A stretch of 64,000 bases of DNA from the NCBI GenBank assembly GCA_030683155.1, contig JAUXMV010000016.1:1-64000 (forward strand), read 5' to 3'. Of the stretch, positions 53,456 to 63,670 are shown piece after piece. The notes beneath the pieces are model-generated. The model had not been told where the DNA came from and did no database searches. It saw nothing but the letters and a program-made list of their open reading frames with translations. The position numbers and the translations under genes are program-made. Within the stretch, counting starts at the first letter, position 1. Every line of letters starts with the position of its first letter. The stretch comes from Bacteroidales bacterium (GTDB taxonomy: Bacteria; Bacteroidota; Bacteroidia; Bacteroidales; F082).

Positions 53456-55546
53456 ATGAAAAAAACCTCATTAATTCTGCTAGCCTCATTGGCTTTCAGC
53501 TTCTTTTCGTGTAATTCCACAAAAGAACAGCAGGGACATCTTTCGGTTATAGGGCCAAAAGAAATCACCTTGACGAGTGACCGTATGACACCTGAAGTGC
53601 TTTGGTCGCTCGGACGCATCGGAGAAGTTGTTGTTTCACCTGATGGAACACAAGTGCTTTTTACGCTCACCTATTACGGCATTGAAGAAAACAAAGGCAA
53701 TGCTGAACTTTATCTGATGAATGCAGATGGCTCTGATTTAAAACGACTTACTCATACTCCAGTCGGAGAATACAACCCGCGCTGGAGCCCTGATGGAAAA
53801 ACCATCGGTTTCCTTTCAGCCGAAAGCGGCAGCATGCAACTCTGGGTTATGAACAACCATGGAACCGGAAGAAAACAGGTATCAGAAGTTGAAAGTGGAA
53901 TCGGCGGTTTTGCATTTTCACCGGATAACAAAAAAGTTCTTTATACAGCGGATGTAAAATTGAATTCGACGGTGAAAGATATTTATGCCGACCTTCCTAA
54001 AGCAACCGGGAGAATCAACAACGATCTCATGTATCGTCACTGGGATCATTGGGTGGATAACTTCACACACATTTTTGTTGCCGATTTCAATGGCAAAAGC
54101 CTCAGCAATGCCACTGACATTATGAAAGACGAACCATGGGAATCTCCGCTTCGTCCTTTCGGTGGCATGGAGCAAATAACATGGAGCCCCGACAGCAAAT
54201 CTATCGTTTATACAGCTCGAAAAAAAACAGGCAAAAGTTACAGCTTGTCAACCAACAGTGACCTTTATCAGTTTAATACAGAAACAGGCAAAACAATCAA
54301 CCTGACAAGCGGCATGATGGGTTATGACATGAATCCTGTATTTTCTCCTGATGGAAGATTTCTGGCATGGGAAAGTATGGAACGCGATGGCTATGAAGCT
54401 GATAAAATAAGACTTTTCATCATAGACTTTGAGTCATCAGAAAAGACCTATCTTACCGAAAGCTTCGATCAGAATGTGCACAGCCTTGTCTGGAGCAACG
54501 ATGGAAACAAAATTTATTTCACCAGCAACTGGCATGCCTTAGACCAGATTTACAGCATTGATCTTGCAGATAAAAACATCAGAAAGATAACAGAGGGTGT
54601 TCACAGCTACAACAGTGTGATGCTTGCTGCAGAAAAACTTATAGGCGCCAGAATGTCGATGTCATCCCCGGTCGAACTTTTTAGTATAGATGAAGAAAGC
54701 GGCAACCAAACCCAAATCACTTTTGTGAACAAACAACTACTTGATCAGATTCAGATGGGTCGCGTGGAAAAAAGATGGATTCCAACCACCGATGGCAAAG
54801 AGATGCTTACATGGGTAATTTATCCACCTGATTTTGACCCTGAAAAGAAATATCCAACATTGCTTTACTGTCAGGGTGGACCGCAAAGCACAGTAAGTCA
54901 GTTTTGGTCGTTCCGCTGGAACTTCCAGATGATGGCTGCCAATGACTACATTATTGTTGCACCAAACCGCCGTGGTTTGCCCGGATTTGGCATGGAATGG
55001 CTTGAGCAAATCAGTGGTGATTATGGAGGACAAAATATGAGAGATTATTTCTCTGCTATCGATGAATTGGCAAAAGAACCTTTTGTAGATGAAAACAGAA
55101 TGGGTGCTGTTGGTGCAAGTTATGGCGGATTTTCAGTTTACTGGATGGCAGGAAACCACAACAAGCGTTTCAAAGCTTTCATCGCGCATAACGGTATGTT
55201 CAATCTTGAGTCTCAATACCTTGAGACAGAAGAAATGTGGTTCGCCAACTGGGATCTTGGAGGTCCATTCTGGGATAAAAACAATAAAGCTGCACAATGG
55301 TCATACGAAAATTCACCCCATAAATTTGTGCAAAACTGGGATACACCATTGCTGGTGATTCACAGTGAGCTTGATTACCGCATTGTTGCTTCACAGGGTA
55401 TGTCGGCCTTTAATGCTGCCATTCTTAGAGATATTCCGGCAGAATACCTTTACTTCCCTGATGAAAACCATTGGGTTCTAAGGCCTCAAAATGGCATCCT
55501 ATGGCAACGCACATTCTTCAACTGGCTCGATCGCTGGCTGAAATAA
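53456..55546 (+). CDS. S9-family (prolyl oligopeptidase/DPP-like) serine peptidase
   Basis: 696 residues. Lipoprotein-like signal (SLAFSFFSC, Cys19). N-terminal beta-propeller of TolB/PD40-like repeats (VVVSPDGTQVLFT, NPRWSPDGKTIGFL, FSPDGRFLAWES) to about 430, then an alpha/beta-hydrolase with Ser555 in GASYGGFS, Asp640 in HSELDYRI and His672 in DENHWV. It resembles DPP5/DPP-type exopeptidases that take dipeptides from exported peptides in Bacteroidota. Specificity cannot be fixed. It is monocistronic with a terminator. Confidence 0.93.
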   Translation: MKKTSLILLASLAFSFFSCNSTKEQQGHLSVIGPKEITLTSDRMTPEVLWSLGRIGEVVVSPDGTQVLFTLTYYGIEENKGNAELYLMNADGSDLKRLTHTPVGEYNPRWSPDGKTIGFLSAESGSMQLWVMNNHGTGRKQVSEVESGIGGFAFSPDNKKVLYTADVKLNSTVKDIYADLPKATGRINNDLMYRHWDHWVDNFTHIFVADFNGKSLSNATDIMKDEPWESPLRPFGGMEQITWSPDSKSIVYTARKKTGKSYSLSTNSDLYQFNTETGKTINLTSGMMGYDMNPVFSPDGRFLAWESMERDGYEADKIRLFIIDFESSEKTYLTESFDQNVHSLVWSNDGNKIYFTSNWHALDQIYSIDLADKNIRKITEGVHSYNSVMLAAEKLIGARMSMSSPVELFSIDEESGNQTQITFVNKQLLDQIQMGRVEKRWIPTTDGKEMLTWVIYPPDFDPEKKYPTLLYCQGGPQSTVSQFWSFRWNFQMMAANDYIIVAPNRRGLPGFGMEWLEQISGDYGGQNMRDYFSAIDELAKEPFVDENRMGAVGASYGGFSVYWMAGNHNKRFKAFIAHNGMFNLESQYLETEEMWFANWDLGGPFWDKNNKAAQWSYENSPHKFVQNWDTPLLVIHSELDYRIVASQGMSAFNAAILRDIPAEYLYFPDENHWVLRPQNGILWQRTFFNWLDRWLK

Positions 55547-55562
55547 AATATACTTAAACCAA

Positions 55563-55599
55563 AAAATGCCGCAGCTAAAACGTTACGGCATTTTTTTTT
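55563..55599 (+). terminator. Terminator of the S9 peptidase gene
   Basis: Stem AAAATGCCG (55563-55571) / CGGCATTTT (55586-55594), 14-base loop, T-run to 55599. Confidence 0.85.
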
Positions 55600-55660
55600 G
55601 CTTTCTCTTATACGATCGGGCTTTTATGACCGTTTCAATTAACTGAGTAATTAATCAAAA

Positions 55661-56716
55661 ATGGTTAATATGAATGAACAAAACAACAGCAAAAAGCAAA
55701 GCAAGCCTTGTCATGGAACTGTCAGCTACAACTTTTCACAACCCTCCTTTAAACTGATATTATCATTTCTGGTACTGGTATTTTTCTCACTCACATCCTC
55801 AGCCATCAATTCCGACACCACGAAAAAAGTGAAATCAGATAGCATCAAATACTGGAAAAACACTGCTTCCTTCGGTCTGAATCTTAATCAATTGAGTCTG
55901 ACCAACTGGGCAACCGGTGGTGAGGGTTCTTTGTCGGGCAAGGCACTGCTAGACTATAAAACAAGATATCACAAAGACAACCTGAGTTTCGAATTTATCA
56001 ATAAATCGGCACTTGGTGTTGTTACATACGGTTCCAGTAGAATTGAAAAAACCGAGGACAGACTAGACCTCTCAATGTCATTTTCCAGAAAAGCATTTGA
56101 AAAATGGACCTATACCACTTTATTTACTTTTAAGTCGCAATTTGCCAACGGATACAAATACCCAAATGACTCAACGCTTATTTCGGCGTTTATGGCTCCC
56201 GGATATATTACGGCCTCATTGGGTTATAAGTACAGGAAGAGTGAAAAATTTGAAGTTTTTCTTAGCCCGGCCTCCGGGAAATTTACAATGGTTATGAATC
56301 AGACTTTAGCAGATAAAGGTGCCTTCGGTGTCAAAAAAGCTATTACTGACAGCACAGGAAATATAATAAAACCAGGCAACAACCTCTTGCCTGAATTTGG
56401 CATTAATGTGCTGGCCATCTTTTCGCACGACATCTCCGAAAACATTGATCTCTCGACAAGTCTGAACCTTTATAACAACTACCTCGACGACAACCATAAC
56501 AACCGATGGAATATTGATGTTGATTGGGAAACAACAGTAAAACTGGCAGTGAATAAACGTATCCAAACAGTTTTCTTTCTCCTTTTGAAATACGATCACA
56601 ATATAAATATTCCGGTATATGAATGGTCGGATGGCTTGAAAAAACAAGTTGGAGAAGGCCCAAGATTGCAGGTAAAAGAATCTTTAGGCATCGGATTCAC
56701 ATATAAAATAACCTGA
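55661..56716 (+). CDS. DUF3078 outer-membrane beta-barrel-like protein
   Basis: 351 residues. A hydrophobic signal/anchor lies at about 30-48 (LILSFLVLVFFSLTSSAI) after a basic, Lys-rich N-terminus; the first ATG may be too early (a second at 55670). The mature part has the DUF3078 pattern: YWKNTASFGLNLNQLSLTNW, ATGGEGSLSGKALLDYK, then alternating beta-strands as in outer-membrane barrels and a short aromatic-basic end. Function unknown; the family is common in Bacteroidota. It lies between the peptidase and ugd with its own start after a terminator. Confidence 0.82.
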   Translation: MVNMNEQNNSKKQSKPCHGTVSYNFSQPSFKLILSFLVLVFFSLTSSAINSDTTKKVKSDSIKYWKNTASFGLNLNQLSLTNWATGGEGSLSGKALLDYKTRYHKDNLSFEFINKSALGVVTYGSSRIEKTEDRLDLSMSFSRKAFEKWTYTTLFTFKSQFANGYKYPNDSTLISAFMAPGYITASLGYKYRKSEKFEVFLSPASGKFTMVMNQTLADKGAFGVKKAITDSTGNIIKPGNNLLPEFGINVLAIFSHDISENIDLSTSLNLYNNYLDDNHNNRWNIDVDWETTVKLAVNKRIQTVFFLLLKYDHNINIPVYEWSDGLKKQVGEGPRLQVKESLGIGFTYKIT

Positions 56717-56734
56717 TTTACAATTAGTTAATAT

Positions 56735-56742
56735 TATTTTTG
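56735..56742 (+). promoter_or_regulatory. -7 box of the ugd gene
   Basis: TATTTTTG fits TAnnTTTG, about 97 bases before the ATG at 56839. No -33 partner is obvious. Confidence 0.3.
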
Positions 56743-56838
56743 CTAAGAATAGAAAATAAACTTGATAGTACAAGGTATTTTTCTTTAACTTGCTGCCTGA
56801 TTTATATTCATCTCTATCATCATCAATAAAAAGCTCCT

Positions 56839-58164
56839 ATGAAAATTACCGTTGTTGGAACAGGATATGTCGGACTTGTGACCGGCACTTGTTTTGCTGA
56901 AGTTGGAATCGACGTCCACTGCGTTGATATCGACAAAAATAAAATTGACAACCTGAACAAGGGAATCATCCCCATTTATGAGCCAGGTCTCGAAGAAATG
57001 GTGGCACGCAATGTTGAGAAAAAACGTCTCTTTTTCACAACGAATCTCGGAGAAACAATAAAAGATTGTCAGGTCATTTTTAGTGCTGTTGGCACTCCTC
57101 CTGACGAAGATGGAAGCGCCGACCTGAAATATGTTTTGGATGTAGCCCGCGAAGTGGGCGAAAACATGCAAAATTATGTGCTTATCGTCACAAAGAGCAC
57201 TGTCCCTGTTGGCACTGCCGAAAAAGTCAGAAAAACCGTCAAAGATGCACTTGCCAAAAGAGGTGTTGACATTCCTTTTGATGTGGCCTCAAATCCTGAA
57301 TTTCTAAAAGAAGGTGCCGCCATTGACGACTTCATGAAACCTGACCGTATAGTAGTTGGCATTGACTCTGAAAGAGCTGAAGAGCTGATGAAAAAACTTT
57401 ATAAACCATTTACAATGAACGGTCATCCTGTAATTTTCATGGACATCGTATCTGCTGAAATGACAAAATATGCCGCTAACTCTATGCTTGCTACAAAAAT
57501 CAGCTTCATGAATGATATCGCAAACCTCTGCGAGATTGTAGGAGCCGACATCAACATGGTTCGAAAAGGCATTGGCTCCGACCGCCGCATCGGACAGTAT
57601 TTTATTTATCCCGGTACAGGTTATGGCGGCTCTTGCTTTCCAAAAGACGTGAAAGCACTCATCAAAACTGCCAAAGGTTATGGTTATAATTTGCGCGTGC
57701 TCACAGCTGTTGAAGATGTAAATGAAGATCAGAAATCGATTTTGATCAGAAAAATGAATACATACTTTAATTATGATCTCAAAGGCAAAACCATTGCTAT
57801 CTGGGGATTGTCATTTAAGCCCAATACCGATGATATGCGTGAGGCTCCTTCGCGGGTCATCATTGCCAAGTTGCTCGAGGCAGGCGCTAAAGTACGTGCT
57901 TACGATCCTGTTTCGTTCCATGAAGCCGAACGTATCTTTAACGACAGCATTGAATTTGCCAAAGACCAGTACGATGCACTTGTTGATGCTGACGCTTTGG
58001 TGATTGTAACGGAATGGTCTGAATTCAAATTCCCTAACTTCAGAGTTATAAAGAAACTTTTGAAAAATCCTGCTGTCTTCGATGGAAGAAATATCTATGA
58101 CGCCAAAGAAATGAAAAACGAAGGCTTCGACTATTTCTGCATTGGTATCAACACAAATAAGTAA
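56839..58164 (+). CDS. ugd: UDP-glucose 6-dehydrogenase
   Basis: 441 residues with the three-domain UDPGDH order: NAD-binding [17 protein letters not shown], the [13 protein letters not shown] active-site loop, central [17 protein letters not shown], catalytic Cys266 in [14 protein letters not shown], and the C-terminal [19 protein letters not shown]-binding domain. It oxidises UDP-glucose to UDP-glucuronate with two NAD. It leads a run of nucleotide-sugar genes, directly before UDP-xylose synthase, so the product is probably passed on. Confidence 0.97.
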   Translation: MKITVVGTGYVGLVTGTCFAEVGIDVHCVDIDKNKIDNLNKGIIPIYEPGLEEMVARNVEKKRLFFTTNLGETIKDCQVIFSAVGTPPDEDGSADLKYVLDVAREVGENMQNYVLIVTKSTVPVGTAEKVRKTVKDALAKRGVDIPFDVASNPEFLKEGAAIDDFMKPDRIVVGIDSERAEELMKKLYKPFTMNGHPVIFMDIVSAEMTKYAANSMLATKISFMNDIANLCEIVGADINMVRKGIGSDRRIGQYFIYPGTGYGGSCFPKDVKALIKTAKGYGYNLRVLTAVEDVNEDQKSILIRKMNTYFNYDLKGKTIAIWGLSFKPNTDDMREAPSRVIIAKLLEAGAKVRAYDPVSFHEAERIFNDSIEFAKDQYDALVDADALVIVTEWSEFKFPNFRVIKKLLKNPAVFDGRNIYDAKEMKNEGFDYFCIGINTNK

Positions 58165-58182
58165 ATCATTAAAAATACTCAG

Positions 58183-58223
58183 ATAGCCTGACTGCCTTCA
58201 CAAAAAGGTTGTTGGGCTATTTT
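58183..58223 (+). terminator. Weak terminator-like hairpin after ugd
   Basis: ATAGCC (58183-58188) / GGCTAT (58215-58220) with an internal CCTT/AAGG stem, followed by TTTT. It suggests partial separation of ugd from the downstream genes. Confidence 0.35.
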
Positions 58224-58236
58224 AATACCCAAACAT

Positions 58237-59172
58237 ATGAAAAGAATATTGGTTACCGGAGGTGCAGGCTTTATTGGCTCGCATTTGTGTGAAAGGTTGC
58301 TCAACGAAGGCAACGACGTTATTTGTCTCGACAACTATTTCACCGGACAAAAGCAGAATATTGCCCATCTGATGAGCAATCCGTTTTTTGAATTGGTAAG
58401 GCACGATGTCACCGCACCCTATTTTGTGGAAGTGGATGAAATATATAACCTTGCGTGCCCTGCCTCGCCTGTGCATTACCAGTACAATCCCATCAAAACA
58501 GTCAAAACTTCGGTTATGGGTGCGATCAATATGCTTGGGCTGGCTAAGCGCGTGAAAGCAAAAGTGCTACAGGCATCAACGAGTGAAGTATATGGCAATC
58601 CTGAACAGCATCCTCAAACAGAATCCTACTGGGGTCATGTGAATCCTATCGGCCCAAGGTCTTGCTACGACGAAGGCAAACGCTGCGCAGAAACACTCTT
58701 TGTAAATTATCATGAGCAAAACAATGTGAAGATTAAAATCATTCGCATTTTCAATACTTATGGACCTAGAATGCATCCCAACGATGGCCGTGTTGTTTCA
58801 AACTTTATTGTGCAGGCGCTTCGTGGCCAAGACATCACCATGTATGGCTCAGGCGAACAAACACGAAGTTTTCAATATGTAGATGACCTTTTGGAAGGAA
58901 TGATCCGAATGATGAAAACAGGCGATGATTTCACAGGCCCTGTAAACATTGGTAATCCCGGAGAATTTACCATGCTCGAACTGGCCGAAAAAGTAATTAA
59001 AATGACTGGAACGAAGTCGAAGATTATTTTCCAGCCTCTGCCTCAAGACGATCCTTTGCAGAGAAAACCAGATATCAGTCTGGCCAAGAAAATGCTTGAC
59101 TGGGAGCCAAAAGTGAACCTGGATGAAGGTTTGGAAAAAACCATCGCCTTCTTCAAAACTGTTGTAGGATAA
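58237..59172 (+). CDS. UDP-glucuronate decarboxylase (UDP-xylose synthase)
   Basis: 311 residues, extended [18 protein letters not shown] at the N-terminus, the UXS signature [20 protein letters not shown], and the catalytic YxxxK in SCYDEGKR (Tyr144, Lys148), then [17 protein letters not shown] and [15 protein letters not shown]. It converts UDP-glucuronate to UDP-xylose, taking the product of the gene upstream. Short soluble form without a membrane anchor. Next gene starts 30 bases later. Confidence 0.95.
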   Translation: MKRILVTGGAGFIGSHLCERLLNEGNDVICLDNYFTGQKQNIAHLMSNPFFELVRHDVTAPYFVEVDEIYNLACPASPVHYQYNPIKTVKTSVMGAINMLGLAKRVKAKVLQASTSEVYGNPEQHPQTESYWGHVNPIGPRSCYDEGKRCAETLFVNYHEQNNVKIKIIRIFNTYGPRMHPNDGRVVSNFIVQALRGQDITMYGSGEQTRSFQYVDDLLEGMIRMMKTGDDFTGPVNIGNPGEFTMLELAEKVIKMTGTKSKIIFQPLPQDDPLQRKPDISLAKKMLDWEPKVNLDEGLEKTIAFFKTVVG

Positions 59173-59202
59173 AAATTTTCAACAATACTAATAAAAACGC
59201 CA

Positions 59203-60078
59203 ATGAACATCCTTGTCACAGGCAGCAATGGTCAGCTGGGCTCAGAACTTAAAAAAATAGCTGCAACAGATCAATTGCATTTCTGGCATTTTACCGATGT
59301 CGCAGAACTTGATATCACCAATAAAGATCAGGTTGAGGGCTATTTTAAAGCCAATGAAATTGAAGCCTGCATCAACTGTGCTGCCTACACAGCTGTAGAT
59401 AAAGCTGAGGATGAACCACAACTGGCAGAAAAAATCAATGCTACGGCGGTAGGCGTGCTAGCAGACGCATGTCTTGGAAATGACGCCTTGTTAGTACATA
59501 TTTCAACAGATTATGTTTTCGACGGAGAAAACTTTAAGCCTTACGAAGAATCAGACCGGATTTCTGCCGTCTCTTCTTATGGGCTGGGCAAAGCAAAAGG
59601 AGAGATGATTCTGGCCGGTCATCAGGCGAATTCTGTTGTGATTCGCACCTCATGGCTGTACTCGGCGACAGGAAACAATTTTGTTAAAACCATGATCAGA
59701 CTGGGAAGTGAAAGGCCGGAAATACGTGTTGTCGCTGATCAGGTTGGAACACCTACCTGGGCATTTGATCTTGCATGGGCTATCATGCTTGTGATTGACA
59801 GGCCTGACAAGGAGAATGCCAAACAACTGTATCATTTCAGCAATGAAGGCGCTATAAGCTGGTACGACTTTGCAAAGGCCATAATGGAACTCGAAAAACT
59901 CGATTGCAAAGTGATACCCATCCCTTCATCGGAATATCCGGTTAAAACAAAAAGGCCATTTTACAGTGTTTTAAGCAAGGAGAAATTTAAAAAACATTAT
60001 CAGATTAGCATTCCGTATTGGAAAGATAGTTTGAAAAAATGCATGGAGGAACTTGATGGACAAAAGCAGGCGCAATAG
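59203..60078 (+). CDS. rfbD: dTDP-4-dehydrorhamnose reductase
   Basis: 291 residues, RmlD-type SDR: VTGSNGQLGSEL, CAAYTAVDKAED, HISTDYVFDGE, YGLGKAKGE (catalytic Tyr and Lys), RTSWLYSATGNNFV and VADQVGTPTWA. It performs the last step of dTDP-L-rhamnose synthesis; rfbA, rfbB and rfbC are not in this window. Its 3' end overlaps the GxxExxY gene by 23 bases. Confidence 0.94.
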   Translation: MNILVTGSNGQLGSELKKIAATDQLHFWHFTDVAELDITNKDQVEGYFKANEIEACINCAAYTAVDKAEDEPQLAEKINATAVGVLADACLGNDALLVHISTDYVFDGENFKPYEESDRISAVSSYGLGKAKGEMILAGHQANSVVIRTSWLYSATGNNFVKTMIRLGSERPEIRVVADQVGTPTWAFDLAWAIMLVIDRPDKENAKQLYHFSNEGAISWYDFAKAIMELEKLDCKVIPIPSSEYPVKTKRPFYSVLSKEKFKKHYQISIPYWKDSLKKCMEELDGQKQAQ

Positions 60079-60454
60079 CCTAGCCACACAGATTTTCGAC
60101 TGCGTCAGGGAGGTACATTCCTGGACAGGCCCGGGAATATTGGCTGAGGTTTTTAAAAACTGCCTTGCCCACGAAATAAGACTTCGTGGCATCAGGTTCA
60201 GAATGAATGCTGCTGTGCCTGTAAATTACAAAGGCATCAAAATAGATGAAAAACTATTCGCTGATTTTATTATTGAAGAAGAAATTGCCATCGAAGTAAT
60301 TACAGGAAAGCGTTTTACGGATATCCACCATTCAAAACTAAATACGATTCTGTTTTTCTCCGGACATAGTCTTGGCATTCTTATCGACCCGACAGAAACA
60401 AGAATTATTGATGGATTTAAAAAAATACCTAACCCAAAAAAATTAAGTGTATGA
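60056..60454 (+). CDS. GxxExxY-family protein
   Basis: 132 residues from the ATG at 60056 (a TTG lies one codon before). GPGILAEVFKNCLAHEIRL is the GxxExxY-type helix, followed by VPVNYKGI, LFADFIIEEEIAIEVI and GHSLGILIDP, the order of this PD-(D/E)XK-like family. The typical E-x-K lysine is lost (EVI), so nuclease activity is doubtful. The family has no known function. It is overlapped on both sides (23 bases with rfbD, 4 bases ATGA with the mutase), so it is translationally coupled within a sugar-nucleotide operon. Confidence 0.82.
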   Translation: MDKSRRNSLATQIFDCVREVHSWTGPGILAEVFKNCLAHEIRLRGIRFRMNAAVPVNYKGIKIDEKLFADFIIEEEIAIEVITGKRFTDIHHSKLNTILFFSGHSLGILIDPTETRIIDGFKKIPNPKKLSV

Positions 60455-62190
60455 CAGCACAAATTGACCCTGCCATTCTGGAAAAAGCGCAGCAATGGCT
60501 CAAGCCTCCTTACGATGAAGCCACCATAAAGCAGGTGCAGCATCTCATTGACAATGATCCTCAGGAACTGACTGAATCTTTTTACCGTAGCCTGGAGTTT
60601 GGAACAGGCGGACTTCGGGGCATCATGGGCGTTGGAACAAACCGCATGAATAAATACACCGTTGCAATGGCTACGCAGGGATTGGCCAATTACATAAAAA
60701 TGATGTTTCCGGGCAAAGATAAACTGGCTATGGCAGTGGCATATGACTGCAGAAACAACAGTCAGTATTTTGCTGAAATAACAGCAGAGGTGATGTCGGC
60801 CAATGGCATTCATGTGTATCTCTTTGAAAGTCTTAAACCTACGCCTGAACTTTCTTTTGCAGTGCGCTATTTCGGCTGTCAAAGTGGTGTGATGGTTACT
60901 GCCTCGCACAACCCAAAAGAATACAATGGCTACAAAGCCTATTGGGATGATGGCGGACAGCTGATAGCACCACACGACAAAAATGTGATAACTGAAGTAG
61001 AGAAAATCACCGGTCCGGCAGCGGTAAATTTTGAAGCCAAGCCCGAACTAATAACTCATTTGGGCGAAGAGTTTGACCAAATCTATGTCGACAGAATCAT
61101 CGAGCTAAGTCTTTCGCCTGAGATGATTCAACGGCAGAAAAATTTCCCGATTGTCTTCACTCCTATCCATGGTGCCACAGTAAAACTTGTTCCGATGGCA
61201 CTGAAAGCCTTCGGTTTTGAATCTGTTTACAATGTTGCTGCACAGGATGTGGTCGATGGAAATTTCCCAACCGTATATTCGCCTAATCCGGAAGAGCCTG
61301 CAGCACTCAGCATGGCCATTGAAAGAGCTTACGAAGTGAATGCCGAGCTTGTGATGGCAACCGACCCTGACGGCGATCGCGTTGGCATTGCCGTGAAAGA
61401 TGACAAAGGTGAATTCATACTGCTGAACGGCAATCAGGCGGCAAGTTTACTCCTCTACTACCTGCTTACCAAATGGGAAGAAAACGGAAAACTTTTGGGC
61501 AAAGAATATATAGTTAAAACCATCGTCACCTCTGAATTGCTTTTCAACATTGCAGATAAGTATGGTGTTGAAAAATTTGATGTCCTTACCGGATTCAAAT
61601 ATATTGCCGACATCATCAAAAAATTTGAAGGCGAAAAAACTTTTATCGGTGGCGGCGAAGAAAGCTATGGCTATCTGGTAGGCGATTTTGTGCGCGACAA
61701 AGATGCCGTGATTGCCTGCGTGATGCTCGCTGAAACGGCAGCATGGGCGGCAGATAAGGGCAAAAGCATGTATGAAATGCTCAAAGACCTTTATGTTGAA
61801 TTTGGTTTTTACAAGGAAAAACTACTTTCTGTTACCAAAAAAGGTATGGCCGGCGCACAGGAAATCAAAGATATGATGACACGTTTCCGCAACAATCCAC
61901 CTTTGGAAATTGGCGGATCGAAACTTGTACTGGTGAAAGACTACAAAACAGGCAAAGCAAAAAACATGGTGGATGGCAGCGAAAGTGTCATCGACCTTCC
62001 GGCATCTGACGTTTTACAGTTTTTAACAGAAGACGGCAGCAAAATCAGCGTGCGGCCTTCAGGAACTGAACCAAAAATAAAGTTCTATTTCGGTGTGAAA
62101 GGCCAACTTGATAAACGTGAAAACTACGACCTTGTTGACGCAGCCCTTGAAGAGCAAATCAAAAAAGTGATGGAGTCGTTGAGTATCTGA
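60451..62190 (+). CDS. Phosphohexomutase (phosphoglucomutase/phosphomannomutase)
   Basis: 579 residues, four-domain alpha-D-phosphohexomutase. FGTGGLRGIMGVGTNRMN at the start, phosphoserine loop VTASHNPKEYNG (Ser152), Mg-binding TDPDGDRVGIAV, sugar-binding GGGEESYGY and phosphate-binding RPSGTEPKIKFYF. It interconverts hexose 1- and 6-phosphates, providing glucose 1-phosphate for UDP-glucose and so for Ugd and UXS. Start overlaps the GxxExxY stop. A terminator follows. Confidence 0.95.
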   Translation: MTAQIDPAILEKAQQWLKPPYDEATIKQVQHLIDNDPQELTESFYRSLEFGTGGLRGIMGVGTNRMNKYTVAMATQGLANYIKMMFPGKDKLAMAVAYDCRNNSQYFAEITAEVMSANGIHVYLFESLKPTPELSFAVRYFGCQSGVMVTASHNPKEYNGYKAYWDDGGQLIAPHDKNVITEVEKITGPAAVNFEAKPELITHLGEEFDQIYVDRIIELSLSPEMIQRQKNFPIVFTPIHGATVKLVPMALKAFGFESVYNVAAQDVVDGNFPTVYSPNPEEPAALSMAIERAYEVNAELVMATDPDGDRVGIAVKDDKGEFILLNGNQAASLLLYYLLTKWEENGKLLGKEYIVKTIVTSELLFNIADKYGVEKFDVLTGFKYIADIIKKFEGEKTFIGGGEESYGYLVGDFVRDKDAVIACVMLAETAAWAADKGKSMYEMLKDLYVEFGFYKEKLLSVTKKGMAGAQEIKDMMTRFRNNPPLEIGGSKLVLVKDYKTGKAKNMVDGSESVIDLPASDVLQFLTEDGSKISVRPSGTEPKIKFYFGVKGQLDKRENYDLVDAALEEQIKKVMESLSI

Positions 62191-62229
62191 TAACATATTG
62201 ATGCATAGCCATCAAATAAAATTCAAAGA

Positions 62230-62271
62230 ACCCGGATTTGATTTTTCTGATCATCTCCGGGTAATTTTTTT
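62230..62271 (+). terminator. Terminator of the nucleotide-sugar operon
   Basis: Stem ACCCGGA (62230-62236) / TCCGGGT (62256-62262), 19-base loop, then AATTTTTTT. Confidence 0.75.
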
Positions 62272-62418
62272 ACGGTAATCTTTCAACAATAAAAACCAGG
62301 AATCAAAAAGCATAGACTGACCAGTTCGGCTTGAAGCGAAAGCGTTTTAGTAGTTTATCAATAACTTTCAGCCAATGGGAAAGACTTTTGTGACACTGAA
62401 ATTGAGCTGCATAAACAC

Positions 62419-63096
62419 TTAGAAAGAATTTCTAATTGAATGATAGAAATTTAAACCTAACCAAAATCTATTCCTTGTATTACCACTGATAAATGAATCA
62501 ACCCTGTAGTCTAACCCAATTTCAACCTTGCTGTCGGAGGTGATAGCATACCCGATGAATGCAACGCTCCTAATCTCCAGGTCATACTCTTTTCCCTGTA
62601 GAGAATTTAAATATTCGTTGCTTAATTTGAGGAAATACTCCTTAGGATCAAGCGATTGTCCCTGCAGTGGAATTTCTGTAGATATCCGGTATCGAAACCT
62701 AAACTCCGTGTCATCCAGGTTGCTGAATGTTTGATCCATTGCTATTCTGTGCGACAATCTAAAATTCTCGTACTTTCTGGCAAAACTGATTTGTTGTATT
62801 GCCCTGTGTTTAATTTCTTCATTTGTAATTCTCATCAAATATCCCCCGGCAATTGTCGTGTTTAAACGAATTCTCTTTGCAGCAGTCAAACCTAAATCAG
62901 TCAATACATAGCTGTATTTAAAATCATCCTGATACAATGCCTGTCTGGATTCTGCCTTAAAGTTTAATGCCCAGTCTTTTGGCAATTTTGTGCTTATGTT
63001 CAATGAGGGCATAAAGCCCAGCTGACTGCTGCTTTGCGCATTTGAACCAATTGAAATTGAAATAAATATCAAGAAAAATAAATAAATTCGGTTCAT
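62419..63096 (-). CDS. DUF2490 outer-membrane barrel-like protein
   Basis: 225 residues from the ATG at 63096; the TTG at 63129 would put 11 charged residues before the signal peptide (LFFLIFISISIGSNAQ) and is rejected. The mature part resembles DUF2490: WALNFKAESRQALYQ, RAIQQISFARKYENFRLSHR, FRFRYRISTEIPLQG, IEIGLDYR-type strands and a C-terminal FYHSIRNSF-like end. It is probably a beta-barrel of unknown role. One base separates it from the upstream gene's stop. Confidence 0.72.
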   Translation of the reverse strand: MNRIYLFFLIFISISIGSNAQSSSQLGFMPSLNISTKLPKDWALNFKAESRQALYQDDFKYSYVLTDLGLTAAKRIRLNTTIAGGYLMRITNEEIKHRAIQQISFARKYENFRLSHRIAMDQTFSNLDDTEFRFRYRISTEIPLQGQSLDPKEYFLKLSNEYLNSLQGKEYDLEIRSVAFIGYAITSDSKVEIGLDYRVDSFISGNTRNRFWLGLNFYHSIRNSF

Positions 63097-63097
63097 T

Positions 63098-63670
63098 TTA
63101 ATATATAATATTATCAATGCTTTTTTCAATAATCATATCTTTTCGCACAAAGTCACCTGCTTCTGAAAACAAATATTCAAACATCCTGAAGGCCCCATCC
63201 AGCTTGGTAGAAATCACAATTTCAAAATGAATGCCGATCGCATCTGTGACGACTCTTTCCTGTAATTTTGCTCGTACAGACTCAGGATTGCCTGAATACT
63301 GTATCTGAACCTTTTCAATGGAATAACGATCATACTCAGATTTAATGAACTCTTCAATTTTCCTGAAAGTTACGACGGGAATATCTTTGGGTGCAATCTC
63401 AATTTCAACATCTTCGAAAGTGCCATCCTCAGAAAACTCGATGCTAAATCTTTTTCCATTGTATTTGGTTTTAGCCTCGTAAGAAATGTTGATTTTTCCA
63501 ATTTCTTTATACCATTTGATTTTTGAATTGAAATTCATCGAATCAACAAAAGACCTGGCATTAGCAGGGACAGCATTTTCTTTTATACGGACTTCCTTTT
63601 CATATTTGAACTGACTAAATCCATCTATTGTGATGAATATCAGCAGAATAATGTACAAATATTTTAGCAT
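63098..63670 (-). CDS. Secreted hypothetical protein, possibly PepSY-like fold
   Basis: 190 residues, signal peptide LLIFITIDGFSQ. The mature part alternates strands and helices (IKWYKEIGKINISYEAKTKY, RFSIEFSEDGTFEDVEIEIA, FRKIEEFIKSEYDRY), reminiscent of PepSY/BLIP-like repeats, but I do not recognise a family with confidence. It is co-transcribed with the DUF2490 gene, one base apart, so the two may act in one envelope function. Confidence 0.65.
   Translation of the reverse strand: MLKYLYIILLIFITIDGFSQFKYEKEVRIKENAVPANARSFVDSMNFNSKIKWYKEIGKINISYEAKTKYNGKRFSIEFSEDGTFEDVEIEIAPKDIPVVTFRKIEEFIKSEYDRYSIEKVQIQYSGNPESVRAKLQERVVTDAIGIHFEIVISTKLDGAFRMFEYLFSEAGDFVRKDMIIEKSIDNIIY

Noticed and set aside
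60226-60975. 249-codon minus-strand open frame
   Set aside because: It lies antisense to the GxxExxY and mutase genes, whose motifs are unmistakable; it is a shadow.
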